Positions 33,299 through 43,521 of a DNA stretch of 64,000 nt are shown here, piece after piece. Origin of the DNA: Nitratireductor sp. B36 (GTDB taxonomy: Bacteria > Pseudomonadota > Alphaproteobacteria > Rhizobiales > Rhizobiaceae); contig NZ_JACKZY010000001.1 in NCBI RefSeq assembly GCF_020833685.1, positions 756,578 through 820,577 of the forward strand, given 5' to 3'. Position 1 is the first letter of the stretch. Each line of letters opens with the position of its first letter. The notes under the pieces were generated by a model. The model was not told where the DNA came from, did not search any database, and worked only from the letters and a program-made list of their open reading frames with translations. The position numbers were made by a program, and so were the translations under genes.

Positions 33299-33717
33299 TA
33301 CCCGTGCTCCCTTTCTTCAAGGGCAAGTGCGACCGAGGTGATCGACCCGAGAACGACAAGATAGACGCCTATGTCAAAGAAGAGCACAGTCGACAGGTCC
33401 ACGGGAACACCGAGCACGCTGACCTTGGTCCACAGGCCCGTCATGAACGGCACGTTGAAGGCCAGGGACAGCCAGCCGGAAATCGCCGACACCAGAAGCC
33501 CGAACCCCGAAATCGCCATCGGATGAAAATAGAGGGCGCGGCGCACCGGCGAAACACCACAGGCAATGCCGTAAATCGCGAAGGCAGAAGCGGCAATCAG
33601 TCCGCCGATGAAGCCACCGCCCGGTTCGTTGTGGCCGCGCAAAAGCACAAAGATGGAAAACAGGATCATCAGGCTCGTGAGATAGGGCGCGACCGTGCGG
33701 AAGATCAATGTGCGCAT
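33298..33717 (-). CDS. phaB: Cation/proton antiporter subunit B (MnhB domain)
   Basis: A 139-residue MnhB-domain protein with four helices, recognised by [20 protein letters not shown] and the segment [20 protein letters not shown]. In several rhizobia this domain is fused to the end of subunit A; here it is a separate gene starting one base after the subunit A stop. It is required for a functional Mrp complex. Confidence 0.9.
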   Translation of the reverse strand: MRTLIFRTVAPYLTSLMILFSIFVLLRGHNEPGGGFIGGLIAASAFAIYGIACGVSPVRRALYFHPMAISGFGLLVSAISGWLSLAFNVPFMTGLWTKVSVLGVPVDLSTVLFFDIGVYLVVLGSITSVALALEEREHG

Positions 33718-33718
33718 A

Positions 33719-36064
33719 TCACCCCTCCTCTTTGTTTTCTGCGAGCGGCTTGACGCTGCGGATCCGGACCAACGCCAGGATGGCCAGCCCGGCGATCATT
33801 ACCACAGCAATTTCACCCAACGTATCTGTTCCGCGGAAATCGACGAGGATCACGTTCACGATATTCCGGCCATGCGCGATCACGCGGGAATATTGGGAGA
33901 AGAATTCGCTGAGTTCCGTGTTGAACGGCACCTGTGTCACCCGCAGCAGCATGAGGCCCAGCGCGGCACCGCAGGTTCCGGCCACGGCAACGTCAAGCAC
34001 CTTTTCGCCTGTCGGGCGGTGATCCGTCGGCGAGAGCCGAAGCCGCGTCATGACAAGGGCCAGGATCACCACAGACAATGTCTCGACCATGAACTGGGTG
34101 AAAGAGAGATCCGGTGCACCGAGCAGCATGAATATCAGCGCGACGGCAAATCCCTGAATACCGAGGGAAACAATCGCCGTCAGCCGGTCGCGCGCATAGA
34201 TCACTGCGCCAAGGCCGATCAGGCCAATGAGCAGCACGGTCCATTCATAGAAGGGCATTCGCGGAAACTGAGGGACTGTGGGCCATTCGTCATAAAGGCC
34301 CATCGGAATCAACACGGCGGCTGCGACAGCGACGAAAGTTGCTGTCATGTAGTAATCGAGGCGACCATTCTGAATGACATTGGTCACCCGGAACGAAAGC
34401 CTTGTCAGACCACGCATAACCTGGTCAAAGCCCTGATCCGGTCCCCAGCCGATGGCGGTTAGAATGCCGGCCATGGCGGTTCGCCCGCGTTCCAGCATGG
34501 CGAACACCAGGATACCCAACGCGACCGTCACCACCGAGAGAACGAGCGGCATGCCGATATGCGGCACAGTCGAAATCGTCACCGTTACAGGCTTGCCAAG
34601 CACTGCACTCGACATCGGGCTGCTAACCAGTTGATGGCTGAGGCCTGAAACCAGCGCAGACACGAGCCCGAGACCGCCAAGAACGAGCGGCCCAAGCCAA
34701 AGCAGGATCGGCCCTTCATGAGCATGTTTGGGGGTTTCCACCTTCGCGCCGAGGAAGGGTTTCAGCGCGACAGCAAAACCGATCGCGAACATCAATCCGT
34801 TGCCGATAAGCGCAACCAGCGTCAAAAACGCGGTCCAGCCACCGGCAAACCCAAGACCGGCGTAGATCTCTTCTTTCGCAAGAAAACCGAAAAACAGAGG
34901 GACACCGCCCATCGACGCGGCTGCCAGAACCGCCGCCACGAAGGTGATGGGCATAGCCTTGCGCAAGCCCCCCAGTCTGGTGACGTCGCGTGTGCCGGAT
35001 TCGTGATCCACCAGTCCTGCGACCATAAAGAGCGCGCCCTTGAACATGGAGTGCGCCACCAGATAGAGCACTGCTGCCTCAACAGCCTTCTCCGAGCCCA
35101 CGCCCGTCAGCATAACGAGCAGTCCAAGCGAAGCCACCGTCGTGTAGGCGAGCATAAGCTTCAGATCCGTCTGACGCACAGCCAAAAGCGTACCGACAAG
35201 CAGCGTTGCACCGCCAAAGAGGGGCAGGATCGTTTCCCATGCCACCGTATCACCCAGCACGGGATTAAGCCGCATCAAAAGGTAGACACCAGCCTTCACC
35301 ATCGTCGCAGAGTGCAGATAGGCCGAAACAGGAGTGGGAGCTTCCATCGCGTTCGGCAGCCAGAAATGAAAGGGAAACTGCGCCGATTTCGTGAAGGCCC
35401 CGCCAAGGATCAACAGCAGTGCGGCCATGTAGAGCGGCGCATCGCGCAGCGCGCTTTCGCTTGCAAGCAGCGCCGACATGGAAGTCACGCCCGTGGCGCC
35501 CCATATCACCAGAAGACCGGCGAGAAGCGAAAGCCCGCCAAGCCCGGTCACGACCAGCGCCTGCAGCGCCGCACGGCGCGAGGCTTCCCGTGAATGATCG
35601 AAACCGATCAGCAGGAACGATGTGATCGAGGTCAATTCCCAGAAAACAAAAAGGGTCAGGAAGGAATCGGCCACCACCAATCCCAGCATGGAGCCCATGA
35701 ACATCAGGATGAAGGAGAAAAAGCGCCCTTGGTGCTCATGTCCCTTCAGATACCCGCCCGCATAGAGCACGATCAGCGTGCCGATGCCGGTAATCAAAAG
35801 CGCGAAAGTGACGGACAGGCCATCGAGAAACCAGGAAAAGTCGACCGATAGGCTCGGAATCCAGACATATCCGGCCGAAAGTGTTTCTCCTTCGGAGATG
35901 CTTCCGACGAAACCGCTGAAATGAAGAAAGATCAGGGCAGGAGCCAGAGCCAGAAGCCACGCCGCATTGTGTTTCAGCGCTTTTGTCAGCACTGGTGCTA
36001 TGGCGGCGGCTGCAAACGGCAGCAACAGAGCGAGAAATGTCAGCCACTGGCCGTCTGCTGTCAT
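33719..36064 (-). CDS. phaA: Cation/proton antiporter subunit PhaA/MnhA
   Basis: A 781-residue, roughly 20-helix protein related to NuoL. It contains [20 protein letters not shown] with the key Glu, [20 protein letters not shown] and [15 protein letters not shown], all proton-channel motifs. After residue 600 there is an MbhE/DUF4040-like segment with [20 protein letters not shown] then [19 protein letters not shown]. The complex exchanges Na+ or K+ for protons and supports pH and salt tolerance. It is the first gene of the operon. Confidence 0.92.
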   Translation of the reverse strand: MTADGQWLTFLALLLPFAAAAIAPVLTKALKHNAAWLLALAPALIFLHFSGFVGSISEGETLSAGYVWIPSLSVDFSWFLDGLSVTFALLITGIGTLIVLYAGGYLKGHEHQGRFFSFILMFMGSMLGLVVADSFLTLFVFWELTSITSFLLIGFDHSREASRRAALQALVVTGLGGLSLLAGLLVIWGATGVTSMSALLASESALRDAPLYMAALLLILGGAFTKSAQFPFHFWLPNAMEAPTPVSAYLHSATMVKAGVYLLMRLNPVLGDTVAWETILPLFGGATLLVGTLLAVRQTDLKLMLAYTTVASLGLLVMLTGVGSEKAVEAAVLYLVAHSMFKGALFMVAGLVDHESGTRDVTRLGGLRKAMPITFVAAVLAAASMGGVPLFFGFLAKEEIYAGLGFAGGWTAFLTLVALIGNGLMFAIGFAVALKPFLGAKVETPKHAHEGPILLWLGPLVLGGLGLVSALVSGLSHQLVSSPMSSAVLGKPVTVTISTVPHIGMPLVLSVVTVALGILVFAMLERGRTAMAGILTAIGWGPDQGFDQVMRGLTRLSFRVTNVIQNGRLDYYMTATFVAVAAAVLIPMGLYDEWPTVPQFPRMPFYEWTVLLIGLIGLGAVIYARDRLTAIVSLGIQGFAVALIFMLLGAPDLSFTQFMVETLSVVILALVMTRLRLSPTDHRPTGEKVLDVAVAGTCGAALGLMLLRVTQVPFNTELSEFFSQYSRVIAHGRNIVNVILVDFRGTDTLGEIAVVMIAGLAILALVRIRSVKPLAENKEEG

Positions 36065-36379
36065 GAACTCTCCCCACTTGAAATCGTGTTTCAGGCCACA
36101 TTTTTAAATCTTACGGTGACATAAACACTCGCCTCAGGCACCACAAGGCGTAAACCGACCTGCAAAGCGCGATGAAACGCCGCCATTCACAGAAGATTAC
36201 GCAGCTTAAACCACGGGACTGCTCAGATGCAAAATCCGCTCTTCGGTGAGCTTTGAACCCAGGAAGCGCCGGAAAAAACACGATAGGCCATTGCCATGCC
36301 CCATTCGCTCGGGACATGAAGGAAACAACTCCTGCGGCCCACCGCACCCGCCCCTAGCAGACATTCACAAGGTAGCCTC
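36065..36379. other. Gap between phaA and oligopeptidase B gene
   Basis: There are 315 bp between two divergent genes. No reading frame looks real. On the minus strand an AT-rich patch (TTTAAAAATG, about 36099-36108) lies close to phaA and is a likely promoter area, but I found no clear consensus pair. No repeats are seen. Confidence 0.45.
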
Positions 36380-38488
36380 ATGACATCCAAACCGTTCGCC
36401 ATGGACGCAAAAGCCCCCTCGCCGCGTGCTCATCCCGTGAAGGACACGCGCCACGGCATCGAGCGCACGGATGAATATGCCTGGATGCGCGCTGAAAACT
36501 GGCAGGAAGTCCTGCGCGACCCCAGCCTTCTCGCAGACGACATCCGCGCCCATCTCGAAGCCGAGAATGCCTATCAGGCAGCGCTCATGGCCGATACGGA
36601 AGAGTTGCAGAAGACACTCGTTGCCGAAATGCGTGGCCGCATCAAGGAAGATGAAACGTCTGTGCCTTCCAGAGACGGCCCCTATGCCTATGCGGCCGGC
36701 TTCCGAACCGGCGGCGAATATCCCCGCTTCTTCCGCCTGCCCAGCGGTGGCGGAGCGGAAGAGACCTTGCTGGACGGCGACCGGGAAGCCGAGGGCAAGA
36801 GCTATTTCCGCGTCGGCGGGGTCGATCATTCACCCGATCACAAGCGTCTTCTATGGGGCCACGACGACAAGGGATCTGAACTCTACACGATCAGCGTGCG
36901 CGATCTCGCCAGCGGCGAAGACCTGCCCGACATCGTAGCTGAAACAGGTGGCGGTGGCGTGTGGGATGCGGCAAGCGACGGCTTTTTCTACACACGCCTC
37001 GATGAGAACCATCGTCCTTCGAAAGTCTTCTTCCACCGTGTTGGCGCAGACCCCGCCTCCGATCGTCTCGTCTATGAAGAAGCCGACGCAGGGTTTTTCG
37101 TCGGCGTCTCCGGTAGCCGCACGCAGGAGTGGATTTATATTTCCGCCCACGATCACGAAACGTCGGAATGCCACATCCTGCCGGCCAACGATCCGGATGC
37201 CGCGCCACGTCTGGTCGCGCCACGCGAAACAGGCCTTCAATACGATCTCGAGGAAGGCGGCGATATCTTCTTCATTCTGACCAATGCGGATGGCGCCAAG
37301 GATTTCAAGATTGTCACCGCGCCGGCCAGCAACCCCGCGCGCGAAAACTGGCGGGATCTCGTCCCCCATGAGCCCGGCCGCCTGATTCTCGCGATCATGG
37401 CCTTTGCCGATTACCTCGTACGCCTCGAACGCAAGGATGGACTGCCGCGCCTTGTTATTCGCGATCGCCACGACGGGTCCGAGCACACCATCGCCTTCGA
37501 TGAGGAAGCCTATTCGCTCGGGCTTCAGGGCTCCTACGAATACGCCACCGACACGCTGCGGTTTTCCTATTCCTCGATGACCACCCCGGAGCAGGTGTTC
37601 GACTACGACATGCGGACCCGCACCCGCAGACTTCTAAAAACGCAGGAGGTCCCCTCCGGGCACAATCCGGATGCCTATGTGACCCGTCGTCTGATGGCGC
37701 CTGCGCCCGATGGCGAATTGGTGCCGGTGTCTCTCGTCTATCGCAAGGGCATCGCGCTCGACGGCTCCGCCCCCTGCCTGCTCTACGGTTACGGGGCCTA
37801 CGGCATGGCCATGCCCGCGTCCTTCAATACGAACTGCCTGTCGCTGGTCGATCGCGGCTTCGTCTACGCCATCGCCCATATCCGTGGCGGCAAGGAAAAG
37901 GGTTACGCCTGGTACGAGGAGGGAAAACGCGAGAAGAAGGTCAACACCTTCACCGATTTCATCGCCGCGGCCCGTCACCTCGTGGCCGAGGGATACACCA
38001 GCCACGACCGCATCGTTGCGGAAGGCGGGTCGGCCGGTGGCATGTTGATGGGCGCGGTTGCCAACATGGCGCCGGAAGCTTTTGGTGGCATCGTCGCCGC
38101 CGTGCCTTTCGTCGATGTGCTCAACACAATGCTCGACGACACATTGCCTCTCACCCCTCCCGAATGGCCGGAATGGGGCAATCCCATCGTCTCGCGTGAG
38201 GATTACGACACCATTGCGGCCTATTCGCCATACGACAATGTGGATGCGAAGGAGTACCCACCCATCCTGGCCCTTGCCGGCCTCACGGACCCGCGCGTTA
38301 CCTATTGGGAACCCGCGAAATGGGTGGCCCGGCTGCGCGATCGGAAAAAGGGCGGCAATCCGGTTCTCCTGAAAACCAATCTCGATGCCGGTCACGCAGG
38401 AGCCTCCGGCCGTTTTTCACGGCTGGAGGAAAAGGCGCTGACCTATGCCTTCGTCCTGAAAGTCACCGGGAAGATGGATAGCCGTTAG
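36380..38488 (+). CDS. ptrB: Oligopeptidase B (S9A serine peptidase)
   Basis: A 702-residue cytoplasmic peptidase that cuts small peptides after Arg or Lys. The first 70 residues (DEYAWMRAENWQEVLRDPS) lead into a beta-propeller, and the alpha/beta-hydrolase part follows from about residue 440. The triad is Ser 551 (AEGGSAGGML), Asp 637 (LTDPRVTYWEP) and His 672 (DAGHAGASGR), all intact. Its end overlaps the convergent dihaem cytochrome gene by 26 bp. Confidence 0.93.
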   Translation: MTSKPFAMDAKAPSPRAHPVKDTRHGIERTDEYAWMRAENWQEVLRDPSLLADDIRAHLEAENAYQAALMADTEELQKTLVAEMRGRIKEDETSVPSRDGPYAYAAGFRTGGEYPRFFRLPSGGGAEETLLDGDREAEGKSYFRVGGVDHSPDHKRLLWGHDDKGSELYTISVRDLASGEDLPDIVAETGGGGVWDAASDGFFYTRLDENHRPSKVFFHRVGADPASDRLVYEEADAGFFVGVSGSRTQEWIYISAHDHETSECHILPANDPDAAPRLVAPRETGLQYDLEEGGDIFFILTNADGAKDFKIVTAPASNPARENWRDLVPHEPGRLILAIMAFADYLVRLERKDGLPRLVIRDRHDGSEHTIAFDEEAYSLGLQGSYEYATDTLRFSYSSMTTPEQVFDYDMRTRTRRLLKTQEVPSGHNPDAYVTRRLMAPAPDGELVPVSLVYRKGIALDGSAPCLLYGYGAYGMAMPASFNTNCLSLVDRGFVYAIAHIRGGKEKGYAWYEEGKREKKVNTFTDFIAAARHLVAEGYTSHDRIVAEGGSAGGMLMGAVANMAPEAFGGIVAAVPFVDVLNTMLDDTLPLTPPEWPEWGNPIVSREDYDTIAAYSPYDNVDAKEYPPILALAGLTDPRVTYWEPAKWVARLRDRKKGGNPVLLKTNLDAGHAGASGRFSRLEEKALTYAFVLKVTGKMDSR

Positions 38489-39395
38489 CTCTGGCAGGCA
38501 CCGACTTGAGATAGGCGGCAATCGCTTCTCGGTCTTCCTTGGAAAGGTGGGCCATGTTCTTCTGAACGGAAACCATGGCCCCTCCCACCGAATCGAACTC
38601 CGGCGTGAAGCCGCTCTCCAGATAGTAGGCGATATCGCCCGCCGACCAGGAATCGATGCCGCCTTCCCCGGAGGTGATGTTGGGTACGATCCCCTCGCCT
38701 TCGGCTGATACGGCTCCTGCAAGCCATTGATCATAGAGCTGCCCTCCGGCGAAATTCCGCGGCGTGTGGCATTCGCCGCAATGGCCAGGCCCTTCAACGA
38801 GATACCGCCCTCGCTTCTCCGCCTCAGAGGCAGCTGGAGCCAACGGGATGACGGGCTCGTCACGCATGAAGGCCAGCTTCCAGAGACCGACACCACGGCG
38901 CATCGTGAACGGGAATGAAAGCTGGTGTTCTCCCGCCTGGCCCTCCACTTCCGGCAGCGTTTTCAGGAAGGCAAAAAGATCGCTTACATCCTGTGCCGTC
39001 ATCCGCGCATAGGAAGGGTACGGAAACGCGGGATAATAGTGCTCCCCTTGCGGAGAAACGCCGTACAGCATCGCATTGGCGAAATCTATCTCGCTCCAGT
39101 CGCCAATACCGTCCTTGGGATGAGGGGAAATGTTGGGGGCGACGAAGGTGCCGAAATCGGATTTCAGCTCGACGCCTCCCGCAAGCTCCAGCCGCGCATC
39201 GCCGTCAGCCCCGGGGCGCGCGTGGCAGGAAGCACAGCCCCCAGCCCAAAACACATGTTCGCCACGTTCTGCACTTGGCTCTTCCAGAGCACCCAGGGCC
39301 CCGGCTTCGAGCGAAGTCGGAGCACTGAGCAACCAGAACGCCGCTCCACCGCCCGCAATGATCACGAAGGCCGAAGCAAGCAACGTCTTTTTCAT
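38463..39395 (-). CDS. Periplasmic dihaem cytochrome c
   Basis: A 310-residue exported cytochrome. A signal-anchor (LLASAFVIIAGGGAAFWLLS) is followed by two class I haem domains with CASCH (in WAGGCASCHARPG) and CGECH (in GHCGECHTPRNF). Axial Met candidates lie in YARMTAQ-like and MVSVQKNMAHL contexts. Similar proteins deliver electrons from periplasmic dehydrogenases to the oxidase. It follows the cytochrome c' gene by 21 bp and is probably cotranscribed with it. The electron donor is not shown by the context. Confidence 0.88.
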   Translation of the reverse strand: MKKTLLASAFVIIAGGGAAFWLLSAPTSLEAGALGALEEPSAERGEHVFWAGGCASCHARPGADGDARLELAGGVELKSDFGTFVAPNISPHPKDGIGDWSEIDFANAMLYGVSPQGEHYYPAFPYPSYARMTAQDVSDLFAFLKTLPEVEGQAGEHQLSFPFTMRRGVGLWKLAFMRDEPVIPLAPAASEAEKRGRYLVEGPGHCGECHTPRNFAGGQLYDQWLAGAVSAEGEGIVPNITSGEGGIDSWSAGDIAYYLESGFTPEFDSVGGAMVSVQKNMAHLSKEDREAIAAYLKSVPARANGYPSSR

Positions 39396-39416
39396 GAGAG
39401 TCCCGAAGATCCCGGG

Positions 39417-39866
39417 TTAGTTGTTCTGCACACGGAAGTTTTCATGGCAGCTCTTGCAGTTTCCGAAAACAGGGCCGATCGCCGCCTGGAATGCCGCAAG
39501 ATCGGCAGGACCATCCTTGCCGGAAGCCTCGACGGCAGCTGCCGTATCAGATATATATTTGTCGAGAGCGGCCTGAAAGCCCTCGGCGTCATCCCAGATT
39601 GCGGGAGCTGCCGTCGTATCACCATCTCCCGAACCTTCAGGGAAGAATTCACCGAATGATTTCGCACTCGCGCTCAAGGTCAGGATAGCGGCCTTGGCAA
39701 TCGCGGGATTGTACTCCAACTCCCCCTTCATCATCGCGCCCGCGAGTCCCGCGGAGGCGGCATTCGCCTGCATGATCGCCTTGCGCACGGCAATGGGATC
39801 GTCAGCAGCGGCAACGCCGGAGATGGATAAACAAAGTGCTGTCACGGCAAGCGCAATTTTTTTCAT
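39417..39866 (-). CDS. Cytochrome c'/c556
   Basis: A 149-residue precursor with a signal peptide (MKKIALAVTALCLSISGVAA, cut before DDP). The mature protein is a four-helix bundle with the single haem site CKSCH near the C-terminus (FGNCKSCHENFRVQNN), the arrangement of class II cytochromes c. Family members bind NO or transfer electrons. The start at 39866 is where the signal peptide begins. It forms an operon with the dihaem cytochrome. Confidence 0.9.
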   Translation of the reverse strand: MKKIALAVTALCLSISGVAAADDPIAVRKAIMQANAASAGLAGAMMKGELEYNPAIAKAAILTLSASAKSFGEFFPEGSGDGDTTAAPAIWDDAEGFQAALDKYISDTAAAVEASGKDGPADLAAFQAAIGPVFGNCKSCHENFRVQNN

Positions 39867-39971
39867 GAGAACCCTCCGTTGATTTGTCCAAACAATACCC
39901 CGATCAACGCCCGGGACCCGCATTTATTCCGGAAAGTGCGCTCACGGTTTCGTGATGGCCCAACAGAATCG

Positions 39972-39999
39972 AAAAAGGCCCGGCTTTGACCGGGCCTTT
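39972..39999 (-). terminator. Intrinsic terminator of sodB
   Basis: A 10-bp stem (AAAGGCCCGG with CCGGGCCTTT) and a 6-base loop. Read on the minus strand it ends in TTTTT, about 45 bp after the sodB stop. Confidence 0.85.
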
Positions 40000-40043
40000 G
40001 ATACAGTCCGAAACTGTATTGATTGTGAAATCGCCAAATGCTG

Positions 40044-40643
40044 TTACGAGGCCTGCTCGTAAAGCTCCAGCACGTAATCCCAGTTGATCAGGCTGTCGAC
40101 GAACGCTTCGAGATATTTCGGGCGCGCATTGCGGTAGTCGATGTAGTAGGAGTGCTCCCACACATCCACACCCAGGATTGGCTTGGCGTCATGGATGAGC
40201 GGGTTCTCACCGTTCGGGGTCTTCATGATCTCAAGCTTGCCGTTCTTGACGGCGAGCCATGCCCAGCCGGAACCAAACTGCGTCGTGCCGGCGTTGATGA
40301 AATCAGCGCGAAACTTGTCATAGCCGCCCAGATCGCTGTCGATCGCCTTGGAAAGCGCGCCTGGCAGGTTCGTGCCGCCGCCGCCCTTTTTCATCCATTT
40401 CCAGAAATGGACATGGTTGTAGTGCTGGGCTGCATTGTTGAAGAGCCCGGCATTCTTGCCGTGAGACTGCTTGACGACCTCTTCGAGGGAAAGGCCGTCC
40501 ATGCCTGCTTCTGCCGCAAGCTTGTTACCATTGTCGACATAGGCCTTGTGGTGCTTGTCGTGGTGGTATTCCAGCGTCTCCTTCGACATGAAGGGCTGCA
40601 GCGCCTCGTAATCATAAGGCAGATCCGGCAGTTCAAAAGCCAT
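40044..40643 (-). CDS. sodB: Superoxide dismutase, Fe/Mn family
   Basis: A 199-residue enzyme that turns superoxide into hydrogen peroxide and oxygen. The metal ligands sit in EYHHDKHHKAYV, NNAAQHYNHVHFWKWM and GVDVWEHSYYIDYRN. FGSGWAWLAVKNGKLEIMKT is typical of the alphaproteobacterial type, which may use iron or manganese. There is no signal peptide, so it is cytoplasmic. The start MAFELPDLPYDYEAL is standard. Confidence 0.95.
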   Translation of the reverse strand: MAFELPDLPYDYEALQPFMSKETLEYHHDKHHKAYVDNGNKLAAEAGMDGLSLEEVVKQSHGKNAGLFNNAAQHYNHVHFWKWMKKGGGGTNLPGALSKAIDSDLGGYDKFRADFINAGTTQFGSGWAWLAVKNGKLEIMKTPNGENPLIHDAKPILGVDVWEHSYYIDYRNARPKYLEAFVDSLINWDYVLELYEQAS

Positions 40644-40745
40644 GGTGGTAAACTCCCTCGTACAGGTGGTTGAATTCTGCAGGACGCAGATGGGGTTGCG
40701 CCTCTGATGACACAATACCCATCGCTCCCGATTGTTCCCGGTGTA

Positions 40746-41624
40746 TCAGACGGGCAACCCGGAATGGGCCCATTCCCAATAGAGCTCACGCGCCTTTTTG
40801 GCCACAGGGCCAGCCTGATAATTCTGGTCTTCGACCTTGCTGACCGGCACGATCTTTGAATGATTGCCCGACGAAAACACCTCGTCCGCGTCCAGAAAAT
40901 CCTTCACCGACAATGTTTTCTCGACCACCTCGACGCCAGCTTCCCGCAGAAGCGTGATGACACGACTACGAGTGATGCCTGAAAGGAAAGTGCCGTTCGG
41001 TGCCGGTGTGAAAACCACCCCGTCCTTCACCATGAAGATGTTGGAGCTCCCGGTTTCGGCCACATTGCCGAGCATGTCGAGAACCAGGGCATTGTCATAA
41101 CCGCGGCTGCGCGCCTCCATGATCGCCCGGCCATTGTTGGGATAGAGGCATCCAGCCTTTGCATTTGTCGGCGCGGTTTCGAAGGTCGGACGGCGGAACG
41201 GTGAGACGGTCACCGAGAATCCGGTCGGCTCCAGCATCGGAGCTTCATAAAGACAGAGGCAGAAGCGGCTCGAATCCGGGTCAGCGGGAACGCCCATATA
41301 GCCCCCGTGTTCGCCCCAATACATGGGCCGGATATAAACGGCCGTTTTGCCGTCGAACTTTTTCAGACCATCCTTTGCCAATCCGATGATTTCATCGGCC
41401 GAAACCTTGGGTGTGAGACCAAGATTGGCCGCCGACGCGTTGACACGCTTGGCGTGAAGATCAAGATCGGGGGCGACATTCTCGAACCAGCGGGCGCCAT
41501 CGAACACGGTGGAGCCCAGCCACATGGCATGACTGCGCGGGCCGATGAGCGGTACGTTTCCCTCATGCCAATCGCCGTCAACATAGGTCCAGGTCGTCGA
41601 TTGGACTTCGCTCACCACGGTCAT
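40746..41624 (-). CDS. ilvE: Branched-chain amino acid aminotransferase
   Basis: A 292-residue fold-type IV PLP enzyme. It performs the last step of Leu, Ile and Val synthesis. The segment TNAKAGCLYPNNGRAIMEAR, the PLP phosphate site GNVAETGSSNIFMVKDG and GITRSRVITLLREAG are typical of the family. I start it at MTVVSEVQS (ATG 41622-41624), as the upstream frame is not family-like. It is divergent from the haloacid dehalogenase gene. D-amino-acid specificity cannot be fully excluded. Confidence 0.88.
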   Translation of the reverse strand: MTVVSEVQSTTWTYVDGDWHEGNVPLIGPRSHAMWLGSTVFDGARWFENVAPDLDLHAKRVNASAANLGLTPKVSADEIIGLAKDGLKKFDGKTAVYIRPMYWGEHGGYMGVPADPDSSRFCLCLYEAPMLEPTGFSVTVSPFRRPTFETAPTNAKAGCLYPNNGRAIMEARSRGYDNALVLDMLGNVAETGSSNIFMVKDGVVFTPAPNGTFLSGITRSRVITLLREAGVEVVEKTLSVKDFLDADEVFSSGNHSKIVPVSKVEDQNYQAGPVAKKARELYWEWAHSGLPV

Positions 41625-41818
41625 GCTGTGTTTCCCTTCCTGTGATTTCTTGCGTATCTCGGCAGAGATGCAATTCTTCAATTCTTTATGCCACGCATCG
41701 AAATGGCTTTGTCGGATTTCGTCAATCGTTCCTGCATCGCTATCGATAAGGCCAGAGGGCGTTTCTTGACCGCCGTCTGCTGGTGCGGTCAAGTGGACGA
41801 TACAAACAAGGAGTTTTC

Positions 41819-42475
41819 ATGCGGCACGCAGCTTTCGTCTTCGATGCATATGGTACGCTGTTCGATGTGCATGCGGCTGTGCGCCGTCACGCCGGCGAGA
41901 TCGGGCCCGAAGGACAGCGTTTTTCGGAATTATGGCGGGCAAAGCAGCTTGAGTATTCCTGGGTATTCACACTCATGGACCAGTATCAGGATTTCTGGAC
42001 CATGACAGAGCGGGCGCTCGATTATGCGTTCGCAAAGATTCCCTCGGTCGATCGGCGACTGCGGAAGGACCTGCTCGACGCCTACTGGCAATTGGATTGC
42101 TACGAGGAAGTGCCGGCCGTGCTGAAGGCGCTCAAGGCAGGTGGGGCGCGGCTCGCCATTCTGTCAAACGGTTCCCCGGCGATGCTCGAATCGGCCATCC
42201 GTTCGTCAGCCCTCGATTCCGTTCTGGATGAAGTCTTCTCTGTGGAGTCCGTTCGCCGTTTCAAGACCGATCAAAGCGTTTATGAGATGGTGACCAACGC
42301 CTGGCGGCTTTACCCGGAAACCGTATCTTTTCAATCCTCAAACCGTTGGGATATCGCCGGAGCGCGGCAATTCGGGTTTCGCACCGTTTGGCTCAACCGT
42401 ACCGACCAACCCGACGAATATGAAGACTTCCCGCCCGATCTCATTCTACCCTCACTTGAGGGGCTGATCGCATAG
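41819..42475 (+). CDS. (S)-2-haloacid dehalogenase (HAD type II)
   Basis: A 218-residue HAD hydrolase. The nucleophile Asp is in FVFDAYGTLFDVH. Further motifs are AILSNGSPAML with Ser/Asn, RRFKTDQSVYEM with Lys, and SSNRWDIAGARQFGF with the Trp/Asp pair typical of L-2-haloacid dehalogenases. These enzymes hydrolyse short 2-haloalkanoates to hydroxyacids, though many genome copies act on unknown substrates. The ATG at 41819 follows AAGGAGTTTTC, a good ribosome binding site. Confidence 0.88.
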   Translation: MRHAAFVFDAYGTLFDVHAAVRRHAGEIGPEGQRFSELWRAKQLEYSWVFTLMDQYQDFWTMTERALDYAFAKIPSVDRRLRKDLLDAYWQLDCYEEVPAVLKALKAGGARLAILSNGSPAMLESAIRSSALDSVLDEVFSVESVRRFKTDQSVYEMVTNAWRLYPETVSFQSSNRWDIAGARQFGFRTVWLNRTDQPDEYEDFPPDLILPSLEGLIA

Positions 42476-42717
42476 CGGCTGGGCGTGCCTGACACCTGAT
42501 GATTATGATGCATCTATAACACACATTCACGATAACTTGTGTGGGTGCGGCATTTTTCGCCTTCAAGTCGAGTGTACTCGGTCTATCAAGCACACTCCGA
42601 TATTTTTTCGGAACCTAGGGAGGGAAGCTTGGGGTTACCCCCCAAAAGGGAGGCAAGCATCCATCACGGATGTTCGCACTCACCGGTCCTGACGAAACGC
42701 GAGTATACGAAGAAACC

Positions 42718-43464
42718 ATGTCCAATTCTCCCATTGCCGCACGATCTCTCAACCGGCGCCGCTTTTTGTCCATCAGCGCCGCTGGTGCCGCGTCGCTAGG
42801 TCTGTCCGCATGTGTCAGCAGCTCAAGCGATACGCCCACCATAGCGCCTCGCCCCGAGCCTGAACCCGGTCCGATGCAGTACAGCTCCATTTACGGGGCG
42901 GTCACGGACGCCGGATACGACATTCCCGCTGTGCCGATCGAAAAGATCAATCCGCGCTACTATCGTCAGGAAGTCGCCGACCCGACGGGTGAGCGTCCCG
43001 GCACCATCGTGGTCGATACGGCCAATCATTTTCTCTATCTCGTGCGTGAGCGCGGTCGCGCCATGCGCTATGGCGTTGGCCTTGGCCGCGCCGGCTTCGA
43101 ATGGGCAGGCCGCGCGGAAATCAAGTACAAACAGCAATGGCCACGCTGGTTCCCGCCGGCGGAAATGATCGATCGTCGTCCCGAGCTCGAAAAATATCGC
43201 TCGGAATACGACAAGGCCAACGACAAATGGGTCGGCGGCATGCAGCCGGGCGTTGCCAATCCGTTAGGCGCGCGCGCACTCTATATTTTCGAGAATGGCA
43301 AGGACACGCTCTATCGTGTCCACGGTTCGCCGGAATGGTGGACGATCGGCAAATCTGTTTCTTCGGGTTGCGTTCGCATGATCAATCAGGACGTGATTGA
43401 TCTCTATAACCGTGTGCCCGACGGTTCGCCGATCCTCGTGACCTCCGGTCTGCGCAGCGTCTAG
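42718..43464 (+). CDS. L,D-transpeptidase (YkuD) lipoprotein
   Basis: A 248-residue exported enzyme. The N-terminus has a twin-arginine-like motif (LNRRRFLSISAAGAASLG) ending at a lipobox-type Cys (LSAC). After a Pro/Glu linker, the YkuD domain has the catalytic His in YRVHGSPEWW and Cys 218 in SSGCVRMINQD. It forms 3-3 cross-links in peptidoglycan or attaches envelope proteins. The start at 42718 follows an AAGAAACC leader; the longer frame from 42670 lacks a signal there. Confidence 0.9.
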   Translation: MSNSPIAARSLNRRRFLSISAAGAASLGLSACVSSSSDTPTIAPRPEPEPGPMQYSSIYGAVTDAGYDIPAVPIEKINPRYYRQEVADPTGERPGTIVVDTANHFLYLVRERGRAMRYGVGLGRAGFEWAGRAEIKYKQQWPRWFPPAEMIDRRPELEKYRSEYDKANDKWVGGMQPGVANPLGARALYIFENGKDTLYRVHGSPEWWTIGKSVSSGCVRMINQDVIDLYNRVPDGSPILVTSGLRSV

Positions 43465-43492
43465 ACCTGCGTTTCCGTCAGGATCAAAAGTG

Positions 43493-43521
43493 AAAAAGGG
43501 GCGTTTTCAGCGCCCCTTTTT
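43493..43521. terminator. Bidirectional terminator between L,D-transpeptidase and HerA-like genes
   Basis: An 11-bp stem (AAAAAGGGGCG with CGCCCCTTTTT) with loop TTTTCAG, flanked by A and T runs so that it works on either strand. It covers the last four codons and stop of the convergent HerA-like gene. Confidence 0.85.
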
